From the NCBI GenBank assembly GCA_035252905.1, contig DATFCQ010000140.1, positions 1 through 16,637 on the forward strand: DNA of 16,637 bases, written 5' to 3'. Below the pieces are notes generated by a model that had not been told where the DNA came from, did not search any database, and was given only the letters and a program-made list of their open reading frames with translations. Positions 7,571 through 14,939 of this stretch are shown piece by piece; the stretch's first letter is position 1; each line of letters begins with the position of its first letter. The translations under genes and the position numbers were made by a program. Source of the stretch: AP-15 sp035252905 (GTDB lineage Bacteria > Pseudomonadota > Alphaproteobacteria > ATCC43930 > CGMCC-115725).

Positions 7571-8761
7571 TCAGATCACCCACTCGGCGCGCAGGGCGGC
7601 GATCTCGTTTTCGGTGTAGCTGAGGCTTTCGAGGATTGACTCGGTGTGCTCGCCGAGGCGCGGCGCCGGGCGGCGGTAGGTGCCGGGGGTCAGGGACAGT
7701 TCGATCGGGGTCGGCGCCAAAGGCACGGTCTCGGCGAGGCCGGGATAGGTCTGCTCTTCGAGCAGATGGGCGGCGCGGATATGCGGATCGTCGAGCGCCC
7801 GTTGCGGCGCATAGACCTCGCCGGCGACGATCTGCGCCTGTTCCAGTTCGGCGAGGGCCTCGGCCGAACGGCGCAGGGCGCACCATTCGGCCATCCGCGC
7901 CGAGATGATCGCGCCGTGATCGGCGCGCGACTGGTCGGTGGCAAAGCGCGGGTCCTGGAGCCAATGCTCCTCGCCGAGCATGCGCGCCCAGCGGCGGAAC
8001 ATCGGCTGGCCGATCACGGTGGCGACGATCCAGCCGTCCTTGGTGCGGAAGTAATCGGCGGGCGCCGAATTGAAACCGCGGTTCTGGATCGCGGTGCGGT
8101 CGACCCGGGTCAGCGCCTGCTCGATCAGAGCCGCATTGGCGAAGGCGATCGCTGTGCGCAGCAACGCCCCCTCGACCTTCTGGCCCTCGCCGCTCTTATG
8201 GCGCTCGAACAATGCCGCCATCGTGCCGAAAGCCGACAGGCAGGCGGTGCCGAAATCGACCCACGGCACCTTGCTGACGATCGGCTGCTCCGGCGTGCCG
8301 GACAGATAGACGGCGCCGCACATCGCCTGGCCGATGCCGTCGAAGCCGTGCTTCTCTGACAATGGCCCGCCGGCGCCGAAGCCGGTCACCGTGGTCAGGA
8401 TGATGTCGGGCTTGACCCGGCGCAGGCTGTCGAGATCGAGGGCGAGCGCGCGCAATACCGCGGGCGGCAGGTTGGCGACGACGACGTCGGCGGTGGCGAC
8501 CAGCCGCCGCACGATCTCGCGCCCCTTCTCCGCGGCGGGATCGAGGGTCATGCCCAATTTGTTGCGGTTCATCGCGAGAAACATCGCCCCGCCTGCTTCA
8601 GGTCCGGCGCCGACCGGGATGAAGTGGCGGTCCTCGCCGCCCCCGATGCGCTCGATGCGGATGACCTCGGCGCCGAGATCGGCAAGGAGCGCGGCGCAGA
8701 ACGGTCCCGCGATGTAGCGTCCGAAATCGAGGACGCGAATGCCTTCGAGTACGCCTGTCAC
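7571..8761 (-). CDS. CaiB/BaiF family CoA transferase (formyl-CoA transferase class III type)
   Basis: Likely moves CoA between carboxylic acids in the cytoplasm, 396 residues. The N-terminal VLDFGRYIAGPFCAALLADLGAEVIRIE and NRNK near 65-68 are signatures of class III CoA transferases. ADVVVANLPP and TGFGAGGPL correspond to the usual ADVLVENFRPG and SGFGQTGP blocks. Asp141, in HGFDGIGQAM, matches the aspartate that carries the acyl anhydride in formyl-CoA transferase. The GTG at 8761 is the start: GGAGG lies six bases upstream and the protein begins directly with the family's first strand; the longer open frame to 9046 is non-homologous. The acyl substrate is unknown. It diverges from the plus-strand catabolic genes, so it may activate an acid for that pathway. 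Confidence 0.9.
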   Translation of the reverse strand: MTGVLEGIRVLDFGRYIAGPFCAALLADLGAEVIRIERIGGGEDRHFIPVGAGPEAGGAMFLAMNRNKLGMTLDPAAEKGREIVRRLVATADVVVANLPPAVLRALALDLDSLRRVKPDIILTTVTGFGAGGPLSEKHGFDGIGQAMCGAVYLSGTPEQPIVSKVPWVDFGTACLSAFGTMAALFERHKSGEGQKVEGALLRTAIAFANAALIEQALTRVDRTAIQNRGFNSAPADYFRTKDGWIVATVIGQPMFRRWARMLGEEHWLQDPRFATDQSRADHGAIISARMAEWCALRRSAEALAELEQAQIVAGEVYAPQRALDDPHIRAAHLLEEQTYPGLAETVPLAPTPIELSLTPGTYRRPAPRLGEHTESILESLSYTENEIAALRAEWVI

Positions 8762-8896
8762 CGCTCGCCTCCGTATCCTGCCGTCCTGCCCAGTATCGGG
8801 GACGGAGCGGACGGCGCAAGGCCCGGCGATACGCGAGGCTGGCGGGCGCCGCGCGCGCGGGTTACGCTCTCTCCGCAGAACCCCGACGAGGATGCG
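8762..8896. promoter_or_regulatory. Divergent intergenic region between the CoA transferase and the catabolic genes
   Basis: These 135 bp separate two outward-facing start codons, so promoters for both directions should be here. CTCCGT near 8768 and ACGGAG near 8803 form a loose inverted repeat that could be an operator. I see no convincing sigma70 boxes. Confidence 0.35.
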
Positions 8897-9448
8897 ATGG
8901 CCAGGCTTCCCCCGATCACCCGCAAGGACCAGGTGCCCGACAAGGACCACGCAACCTTCGACGCGATCGTCGCCAGCCGCGGTGCCGTGCAGGGGCCGTT
9001 CACGATGTTCCTGCATTGCCCCGAACTGGCCGGCCGCGTCGCCCATCTCGGCGCCTATGTGCGCTTCGAGGGCGGGCTCGACATGCGCGTGCGCGTGATC
9101 GCCGCAATGACGGTGGCGCGCGAGTTCGACGCCGTCTACGTCTGGGGCGCGCAGACCGGCGGCGCCCGCCGCCTCGGCGTACCGGAGGCGACGATCGCGG
9201 CGATCCGCGACAAGGCCGAAAACCTGCGCGCTCTGCTGCGCCAGGACGCCGAGATCATCGCCTTCACCCGCGCCTTATTGCGCCGGCACCGCATCGACGA
9301 GGACGCCGCAAAGACGATGATCGAGCGGTTCGGCCGCGACGGCTTTATCGAATTGACCGGCGCCATCGGCTATTACGCATTGCTGGCGATGACGGTCAAT
9401 GCCTGCGAATTGGAAGCCGCCCCCGGCGCCGAGCAATTGCAAACCTGA
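8897..9448 (+). CDS. Carboxymuconolactone decarboxylase (CMD/AhpD)-like protein
   Basis: Small all-helical protein of 183 residues. The block LHCPELAGRVAHLGAYVRFEGGLD, then VRVIAAMTVAREFDAVYVWGA, is the helical core of CMD-like proteins, where the usual text is NPEL...LG...ARE..S.YEW..H. The CxxC pair of peroxidase-active AhpD proteins is absent, and the usual acidic and histidine positions after the tryptophan motif are replaced (YVWGAQTG). It may therefore be a lactone decarboxylase-type or non-redox member; the reaction is not assignable. The ATG at 8897 has GAGG five bases upstream; the frame is open from 8624, but the upstream part lies over the CoA-transferase gene. The VOC gene follows after 60 bp in the same direction, which suggests an operon. 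Confidence 0.8.
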   Translation: MARLPPITRKDQVPDKDHATFDAIVASRGAVQGPFTMFLHCPELAGRVAHLGAYVRFEGGLDMRVRVIAAMTVAREFDAVYVWGAQTGGARRLGVPEATIAAIRDKAENLRALLRQDAEIIAFTRALLRRHRIDEDAAKTMIERFGRDGFIELTGAIGYYALLAMTVNACELEAAPGAEQLQT

Positions 9449-9508
9449 TCGGGTCTCCCCGAGCCCCTATAAGACCAAGACGGGGAACATGCAGAGAGGG
9501 AACAACAG

Positions 9509-10729
9509 ATGTCATCCGTTCACCAGCGCTACGCCGTCGGCGGGGTGCTCCTGCCGCGGCCGTTCAAGATCCGCCGCCTCGGCCATTTCGGCTTCAATGT
9601 AACGAGGATCGCCGAGGGTCGCCAATTCTACGGCGATCTCTTGGGCTTCAAGCTGTCCGACACGCTCGACTTCTCGGCGATGCCGTGGTTCCCGAAAGAC
9701 GCCGATCTCGGCGACAGCCGCGGCTATTTCATGCGCTACGGGACCGACCACCACGCCTTCGTCCTGTTCCCGCAAAAGGTCATGGCGCACCGCGCCGACC
9801 GCAAATTCGCGCCCGAGGTCACGATCAACCAGATCACCTGGCAGTGCGGCAGCCTGAAGGAAATCGTCGACGCCCACGATTATTTTGCGGCGCATCAAAT
9901 CCGCATCCAGCGGGTCGGGCGCGACATGCCGGGCAGCAACTGGCACGTCTATGTCTACGATCCCGACGGCCACACCAACGAACTGTATTACGGCATCGAA
10001 CAGATCGGCTGGAACGGGGCAAGCAAGCCGCGGGAGTTGTATTACCGCGGTTTCCGCGAGAAGCCGTCATTGCCGCAGATGTCGGAGATGGCCGAGGTCG
10101 CCGAGGCGGAAGAGAAGGGCATCGAAATCTTCTCGGGCCACCGCCCGGGCAACGGCCTGTCCGCGACCTATGACGTTGAGGGCGTGTTGTTGCCGCGGCC
10201 ATTCAAGATCACCAAGATCGGGCCGCTCGGCCTGTTCGTCGACGACGTCGAGCGCGCCGAGGCGTTCTACACCGAGCATCTCGGCTTTGTCGTCAGCGAG
10301 GAAAGCGTCTATCAGGGCGCCCGCTGCCGCTTTCTGCGCTGCGGCGCCGAGCACCACAGCCTCGGCCTGTTCCCGAAGGAATTGCGGGCGACGCTCGGCC
10401 TGTCCCAGCACACCACCTGCATGTCGTTCGGGGTGGAATTGGGCAGCTACGAGCAGTTGCGCGAGGCGGTCGCCTTTCTGAAGGCAGAGGGCGTCGAGTT
10501 TGTCGACGCGATCCCGCCCGAGCTCTATCCCGGCATCGATTACGCGGCCTTCGCCCGCGACCCGGACGGTCACCTGATCCAGCTCTACTACTACATGGAG
10601 CAGGTCGGCTGGGACGGACGGGTGCGGCCGGCGGCGGCGCGGCGCCGGGTCGCGCGCGACTGGCCCGAGACCCTGGAGCCACTTTCAGACACCTATATGG
10701 ACCAGGTGTTCCAAGGTCCGCTCGGCTGA
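9509..10729 (+). CDS. Two-domain VOC-family protein resembling extradiol (catechol/biphenyl-diol type) dioxygenases
   Basis: Protein of 406 residues built from two tandem VOC domains. Each is introduced by GVLLPRPFKI (residues 12-21 and 225-234) and closed by DPDGH..(E/Q)LYY...EQ.GW.G (151-170 and 351-370). Domain 1 keeps plausible metal and active-site residues: His26, the His81-His82 pair and Glu158. In domain 2 the matching positions are Pro239, His282-His283 and Gln358. So only domain 1 looks able to hold Fe(II) or another metal, whereas classical type I extradiol dioxygenases use their C-terminal domain. The enzyme probably opens or rearranges an aromatic diol, but isomerase or lyase activity is possible for this superfamily. 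The ATG at 9509 follows GAGAGGG. The neighbouring HsaA-like hydroxylase fits production of a diol substrate. Confidence 0.82.
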   Translation: MSSVHQRYAVGGVLLPRPFKIRRLGHFGFNVTRIAEGRQFYGDLLGFKLSDTLDFSAMPWFPKDADLGDSRGYFMRYGTDHHAFVLFPQKVMAHRADRKFAPEVTINQITWQCGSLKEIVDAHDYFAAHQIRIQRVGRDMPGSNWHVYVYDPDGHTNELYYGIEQIGWNGASKPRELYYRGFREKPSLPQMSEMAEVAEAEEKGIEIFSGHRPGNGLSATYDVEGVLLPRPFKITKIGPLGLFVDDVERAEAFYTEHLGFVVSEESVYQGARCRFLRCGAEHHSLGLFPKELRATLGLSQHTTCMSFGVELGSYEQLREAVAFLKAEGVEFVDAIPPELYPGIDYAAFARDPDGHLIQLYYYMEQVGWDGRVRPAAARRRVARDWPETLEPLSDTYMDQVFQGPLG

Positions 10730-10783
10730 AGACCGCTAGCCTTTGCAGGCGCACCGCTACCCAAGAAAATGGTGCAGCGTTCA

Positions 10784-10877
10784 CCCTCACCCGCCTTGCC
10801 CCGCTCATGCGGGGCGCGGCACCCTCTCCCGCATTGCGGGAGAGGGGGGACCAGCCCGAAGGGCTGGTGGGTGAGGG
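10784..10877. repeat. Interspersed hairpin-rich repeat, copy 2 (CCCTCACCC family)
   Basis: The outer arms are CCCTCACCC (10784-10792) and GGGTGAGGG (10869-10877). Inside are three hairpins: GCCCCGC-TCAT-GCGGGGC (10798-10815), CCCTCTCCCGC-ATT-GCGGGAGAGGG (10822-10846) and CCAGCCC-GAA-GGGCTGG (10851-10867). The outer arms, the CCCTCTCCC stem and a GAA-looped hairpin are shared with the copy at 7443-7562. It separates the VOC gene from the luciferase-like remnant and may uncouple their expression. Confidence 0.8.
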
Positions 10878-10925
10878 GTATCGACCTCGGAGTGCACCGG
10901 ATCAACCAGGCATGAGAGCGCACGC

Positions 10926-11351
10926 ATGAGGCCGTTCCGCTTTGGCGTCAACGTCGGGCCCTCGCATTCGCGAGCCGAATGGGCGGAGAAGGCCCGCAAG
11001 CTTGAAGAGCTCGGCTATGACACACTGACCGTGCCCGATCACCTTGCCGACGTCTTTGCGCCGATACCGGCGCTCGTCAGCGCTGCCGAGGCGACGACGA
11101 CGCTCCGGGTCGGCACCAACGTGCTCAATAACGACTTCCGCCATCCGGTTCTGGTGGCGCGCGAGGCTGCGACCGTCGATCTGCTGACAGGGGGGCGGCT
11201 CCAGCTCGGCTTGGGCGCCGGGTATATGAAATCCGAATATGACCAGGCGGGACTGATCTTTGACACCGGAGGCGTCAGGGTCGAGCGGTTGGCCGATAAA
11301 TGCCTGGTCCCTATGCCTCCCATCGCTCACAAACAACGGGAAGCGCCGTGA
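10926..11351 (+). pseudogene. LLM-class (luciferase-like, F420/flavin type) oxidoreductase, 3'-truncated remnant
   Basis: The first 122 or so residues are an intact start of a luciferase-like monooxygenase: MRPFRFGVN, ELGYDTLTVPDHL, ATTTLRVGTNVLNNDFRHPV, AREAATVDLLTGGRLQLGLGAG and GVRVERL. Homologues continue for roughly 160-200 more residues of the TIM barrel, which are missing here; after RVERL the frame holds 19 unrelated residues and stops at 11351. Without the rest of the barrel it should be inactive. The stop overlaps the GTG start of the next gene (GTGA), so upstream translation may still help express the monooxygenase. The break near 11290-11300 looks like a deletion; an assembly error is the alternative. 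Confidence 0.8.
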
Positions 11352-12511
11352 CGCCCGAAGCCTATCTCGATCGCGTGCGCGCCCTATTGCCGGCGCTGCG
11401 CGAGCGCGCCCCTGATGCCGAACGATTGCGCCGGCTGCCCGAGGAAACCTTTGCCGACTTCCAGCAGGCGGGGCTGTTCCGCGCCTTGCAGCCGAAGCGC
11501 TATGGCGGCTACGAACTCGATCCCGGAACCTTCTACCAGGCGGTCATCGAGGTCGGCGCCGCATGCGGGTCGAGCGCCTGGATCCTCGGGGTCGTCGGGG
11601 TTCACAACTGGCATCTGGCGATCTTTCCGCCGCAGGCGCAGGAGGACGTCTGGGGCGAGGACAGCAGCGTCCAGCTCTCGACCTCATTGGCGCCGACCGG
11701 CACGGTCGAGCGGGTCGCCGGCGGCTTTCGCTTGCACGGCCGCTGGTCGTTTTCCAGCGGGTGCGACTTCTGCCATTGGGCCGCGCTCGGCGGCCTCGTG
11801 CCGTCGGCCGCGGGCCGGGCGGAGGCGCGCGTCTTTCTCGTGCCGCGCCGCGACTACGTGATCGACGACAACTGGCAGGTGATGGGGCTCTGCGCCACCG
11901 GCAGCAAGGACCTCGTCGTCGCCGACGCCTTTGTGCCGGAGTACCGGACCCACTCCTACGAGGATGCGTTCCATCTGCGCCACCCCGGCACGGCGGTCAA
12001 CGAGGCGCCGCTCTATCGGCTGCCGTTCGGATTGACCTTTCCGAACGCCATTACGGCGCCCGCCATCGGCGTCGCGCTCGGGGCGCTCAATGATTTTCGC
12101 GAGCAGGCGACGCGCCGGGTCAATCTGCGCGACCAGTCGCGCGTCGTCGAGGATCCGTTCGTCCAGTACCGGCTGGCCGAAGCGGCGGCCGAAATCGGCG
12201 CGGCACGCGACCGCCTCATCGGCAATTTTGCCGAGATGATGCGCCGCGTCCGCGCCGGCGCCGAGATCCCGCTCTCCGACCGCGCCCGCTACCGCTGGGA
12301 CGCCGGCAAGGCGATCGAATGGAGCGTGCGCGCGGTCGACCGCCTGTTCGAGGCGAGCGGCGGCCGCGGCATCTTTCTCGACAACCCGCTCCAGCGCGCC
12401 TGGCGCGACGTGCATGCGATGCGGGCGCATGCCGGCAACAATCCCGAGCGCGCCGCCTTTGTCTTCGGCCGCTCCGAATTCGGCCTGCCGCCGCAGGACA
12501 TCCGTTTCTAG
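11348..12511 (+). CDS. Acyl-CoA-dehydrogenase-fold flavin monooxygenase, HsaA-like oxygenase component
   Basis: Protein of 387 residues with the acyl-CoA dehydrogenase fold, matching group D flavin monooxygenases (HsaA and 4-hydroxyphenylacetate-hydroxylase types) that hydroxylate phenolic rings using reduced flavin and oxygen. Visible blocks are LPALRERAPDAERLRRLPEET, RYGGYEL (51-57), AACGSSAWILG, ALAPTG-like SLAPTG, GRWSFSSGCDFCHWA (131-145), ATGSKDLVV (183-191) and the C-terminal SGGRG...WRDVHAMRAHAGNNP. The GTG at 11348 gives the family's usual TPEAYL start with GGGAA upstream; an ATG at 11300 is possible but adds residues that overlap the remnant gene. No flavin reductase partner (HsaB-like) is encoded in the window, so reduced flavin must come from elsewhere. 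Hydroxylation before VOC-type ring opening is a reasonable inferred role. Confidence 0.83.
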   Translation: MTPEAYLDRVRALLPALRERAPDAERLRRLPEETFADFQQAGLFRALQPKRYGGYELDPGTFYQAVIEVGAACGSSAWILGVVGVHNWHLAIFPPQAQEDVWGEDSSVQLSTSLAPTGTVERVAGGFRLHGRWSFSSGCDFCHWAALGGLVPSAAGRAEARVFLVPRRDYVIDDNWQVMGLCATGSKDLVVADAFVPEYRTHSYEDAFHLRHPGTAVNEAPLYRLPFGLTFPNAITAPAIGVALGALNDFREQATRRVNLRDQSRVVEDPFVQYRLAEAAAEIGAARDRLIGNFAEMMRRVRAGAEIPLSDRARYRWDAGKAIEWSVRAVDRLFEASGGRGIFLDNPLQRAWRDVHAMRAHAGNNPERAAFVFGRSEFGLPPQDIRF

Positions 12512-12528
12512 AAAGGGGAGGGAATGCC

Positions 12529-13680
12529 GTGAAGACGAGCCAAGACCGCATTCTGACCACCCATGTCGGCAGCCTGCCGCGCCCGCCCGAACTGCGTGCG
12601 CTTCTCGTGCAGAAGGACCGGGGGGAACCCTATGACGAGGAGGCGCTCGCCCGCCTGACGCGCGAGGCGGTCTTCGACATCGTGCGTCGCCAGGCCGCGG
12701 TCGGCATCGACGTCGTCGACGACGGCGAGATGTCGAAGCCGGGCTATTCGACCTATATCGCCGACCGCCTCAGCGGCTTTGCCGGTCACGTCCCGTCGAG
12801 GCCGCGGCTCGACACCAGGGACCACCCGAACTTTGTCGCCGCCTATGAGCGCATGACCGGCACCAATGTCGCACGGCGCGCCGCCTGCGTCGGTCCGATC
12901 GCGGTGCGCGACCGCGAGCCCCTGGCCCAGGACATCGCCAATCTCTCGGCGGCGATCGCCGGGGTCGCGGTGACCGAGGCGTTCATGACCGCGGCCTCGC
13001 CCGGGCTCGTGCCGGTGTTTCAGACCAATTCCCATTATCCGACGCACGAAGCCTATGTCGAGGCCGTCGCCGCCGCGATGCAACAGGAATACGAGGCGAT
13101 TGTCGAGGCCGGGTTCGTGTTGCAGCTCGACGCCCCGGATCTGGCGATGGCCCACCACACCAGTTTTCAGGATCTGTCCGAGGCGGATTTCCTGAAGCGC
13201 GCCGCCTTTCACGTCGAGGTCTTGAACCACGCCCTGCGCAACGTGCCGGCCGAGCGCTGCCGCATCCATATCTGCTGGGGCAATTACGAGGGGCCGCACG
13301 ATCACGACATTGCGTTCCGCAAGGTCGCCCCGATCCTGGTGCGGGCAAAGCCGACGGCGCTCGTCGTCGAGGCGGCCAACCCGCGGCACGCGCATGAATG
13401 GGCGGTGTGGCAGGAGATCAAACTGCCCGACGACAAGATCCTCGTGCCCGGGGTCATCGACACCTCGACCAATTACGTCGAGCATCCCGAACTGGTCGCC
13501 GAGCGCATCTGCCGCTTTGCTGACCTCCTCGGCCGCGAGCGCGTGATCGCCGGCACCGATTGCGGTTTCGGCACCTTCGCCGGCTATGGCAAGCTCGACC
13601 CCGACATCTCGTTCAAGAAGCTCGCCGCGCTCGCCGAGGGCGCGGCGATCGCGTCAACGCGGCTGTGGGGGCGCGCCTGA
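12529..13680 (+). CDS. Stand-alone MetE C-terminal-like zinc methyltransferase (cobalamin-independent methionine synthase family)
   Basis: Protein of 383 residues comprising only the catalytic barrel of the MetE/UROD superfamily. The opening RILTTHVGSLPRP, then QAAVGIDVVDDGEMSKPGYS, is characteristic. The four expected zinc ligands are present: His247 and Cys249 in HICWGNY, Glu281 in VVEAANPRH and Cys345 in GTDCGFGTF. Such short versions transfer alkyl groups between thiols and diverse donors; examples include methionine synthesis from non-folate donors and epoxyalkane:coenzyme M transfer. In this cluster it may remove a methyl or bind a thiol to a pathway intermediate, which is inference. 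Start GTG at 12529 follows GGGGAGGG; an ATG at 12524 is in another frame and stops at once. It lies 17 bp after the monooxygenase, in the same operon. Confidence 0.88.
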   Translation: MKTSQDRILTTHVGSLPRPPELRALLVQKDRGEPYDEEALARLTREAVFDIVRRQAAVGIDVVDDGEMSKPGYSTYIADRLSGFAGHVPSRPRLDTRDHPNFVAAYERMTGTNVARRAACVGPIAVRDREPLAQDIANLSAAIAGVAVTEAFMTAASPGLVPVFQTNSHYPTHEAYVEAVAAAMQQEYEAIVEAGFVLQLDAPDLAMAHHTSFQDLSEADFLKRAAFHVEVLNHALRNVPAERCRIHICWGNYEGPHDHDIAFRKVAPILVRAKPTALVVEAANPRHAHEWAVWQEIKLPDDKILVPGVIDTSTNYVEHPELVAERICRFADLLGRERVIAGTDCGFGTFAGYGKLDPDISFKKLAALAEGAAIASTRLWGRA

Positions 13681-14102
13681 GGGCCTGTTTCAGCAAGCCT
13701 CGTACGCCGCATTTCACGACAATCCGCAAGCCGCCTGTTCCGCCTGTTTTTGCAGGTGAAAAACAGGCGATGCTACCCCATCGGTCGATGCTCTTGCGGG
13801 AAGCCCCGGCGATCCGATGACGCTCATTGCAGCTTGCGAAAATATAACACAATCAATGCTGATTTGTCAATAAGAAATTGTCTTCCTGGCACAATCGAGC
13901 ACCCGTTCTGAGCGGAACAGGCATCCCAGAGGCGCGGGGGCGACGAGTAGTCATTTGAAAGTTCTATATCTGAGATTTGTACACTCCCTAGAGGGCAGTG
14001 AGCACCAGCATTGCAGCCCTGGCGACGGCTCAAACAGCTGTTGGATCCGACGCCGTTTGCCGAGATGCCGGACCAGGCGGTCTTCCCGGCAAGAGGATGC
14101 GG
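13681..14102. other. Intergenic stretch between convergent genes, with a low-GC patch
   Basis: This 422-bp gap follows the methyltransferase gene and the facing hydrolase gene. It contains the hairpin at 13741-13769 and an A+T-rich patch around 13835-13880 (AAAATATAACAC, TTTGTCAATAAGAAATTG) that contrasts sharply with the surrounding GC-rich DNA. Short open frames on both strands, including one of 79 codons at 13613-13852 on the minus strand, show no recognisable motif. It may be a junction of accessory DNA. Confidence 0.5.
13741..13769. terminator. Inverted repeat, probable bidirectional transcription terminator
   Basis: CGCCTGTTTTT and AAAAACAGGCG form a perfect 11-bp stem around a 7-base loop (GCAGGTG). 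The A/T runs fall inside the stem, so each strand carries GC pairs at the base and U pairs near the loop, which is not a classical GC-stem plus U-tail. Its place 60 bp after the methyltransferase stop and between convergent genes suggests a terminator, with moderate certainty. Confidence 0.5.
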
Positions 14103-14939
14103 TCAACTCGGCCAGTCGATCTGGGCGTCTGCCCGGCGCAACAGCTCCGGCAGGTAATGGCGCGCGATCTGCGAATGCTGCACGATCGCGCTTTCGACCC
14201 GGTAGCGCCGTACCAGCGCCGCCGCCAAGCCGGGGTCGAGGGCGGCAAGGCGGCCGGCAAGACGTTGCCCCACTGCGCGCGAGAACGGACCGGTCTGGTT
14301 CTCGATAAAGACGATGCGCAATGCTCCCGACCGCTCGGGCTCGCGCGCCAGCCGCTCGCCGAGCCAGCGGTCGATCGCCTCAAGCCCGCGCAGCGGGTCG
14401 CCGGTCGCAGGATCCCGGCCGTAAAGCCCGTCGAAGACGAAGAACTCGTCGGGCGCCCGGCCGGCTTCCGCGATCATGTCGACCGCCGGCATGCCGCCCC
14501 CCGAATGGGCCGCGAGAACGAGCCGATCGAGCATCGGGGCTTCGACCCTGCCGCTCGCCCGCCCGAACACATCGAGACCATAATCGACGAGCCGATCCAA
14601 ACCGCCCGCGAGCAAGGCCGGAAAATCATAATAATAATGGCGGAACCAGTGGCCGCGCGGCAGCAGCGCCAAGGTCGGCCGCGGGCGCTGCGCCAGATCG
14701 AGGCCGCTCCTCGCGACCTTTTCCGCGAGCGGCATTGCCCGGCCCTCCCGCGAATGGCCGTGGACAAAAACGACGACGTCGACCGCCGCGGCGGCGAGCG
14801 GGATTTCGTTCCAGCGCAGGAACAGGTCGGGCTGCGTGCCGGCATGCGCCCGCAATAGCGGCGTATCGGCGAGATAGGCCTGTCCCGCGCGGACGACGTC
14901 GCCCGCGCGGACGAGCGGCAGGTCCGGCGCGGTCGGCAT
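14103..14939 (-). CDS. Alpha/beta-hydrolase-fold serine hydrolase, function unknown
   Basis: Protein of 278 residues without a signal peptide. After a strand VDVVVFVHGHSREG (oxyanion-hole HG at 60-61) comes LVLAAHSGGG, whose Ser146 lies in an A-H-S-G-G elbow instead of the usual G-x-S-x-G. Asp170 (FVFDGLYG) and His255 (VQHSQIARHYLPELL) are likely triad partners. It is a probable esterase, amidase or acyl hydrolase. The ATG at 14939 shares one base with the TGA stop of the upstream selenoprotein gene (TGATG), so its translation is probably coupled to it; this predicts that failure to read through the internal TGA would also reduce this hydrolase. The frame stays open to 15260, but that part overlaps the upstream gene in a different frame. 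Confidence 0.75.
   Translation of the reverse strand: MPTAPDLPLVRAGDVVRAGQAYLADTPLLRAHAGTQPDLFLRWNEIPLAAAAVDVVVFVHGHSREGRAMPLAEKVARSGLDLAQRPRPTLALLPRGHWFRHYYYDFPALLAGGLDRLVDYGLDVFGRASGRVEAPMLDRLVLAAHSGGGMPAVDMIAEAGRAPDEFFVFDGLYGRDPATGDPLRGLEAIDRWLGERLAREPERSGALRIVFIENQTGPFSRAVGQRLAGRLAALDPGLAAALVRRYRVESAIVQHSQIARHYLPELLRRADAQIDWPS

Noticed and set aside
8897..9448. AhpD-type peroxidase function for the CMD-like protein, or a hidden Sec there
   Set aside because: No CxxC motif and no in-frame TGA are present in the gene.
13613..13852. 79-codon minus-strand open frame over the methyltransferase 3' end
   Set aside because: It overlaps a certain gene, has no ribosome binding site that I can see and no recognisable family.
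14012..14102. Possible coding remnant (RLKQLLDPTPFAEMPDQAVF) before the hydrolase stop
   Set aside because: The frame feels protein-like but I recognise no family, and it has no start; it is too short to support a call.
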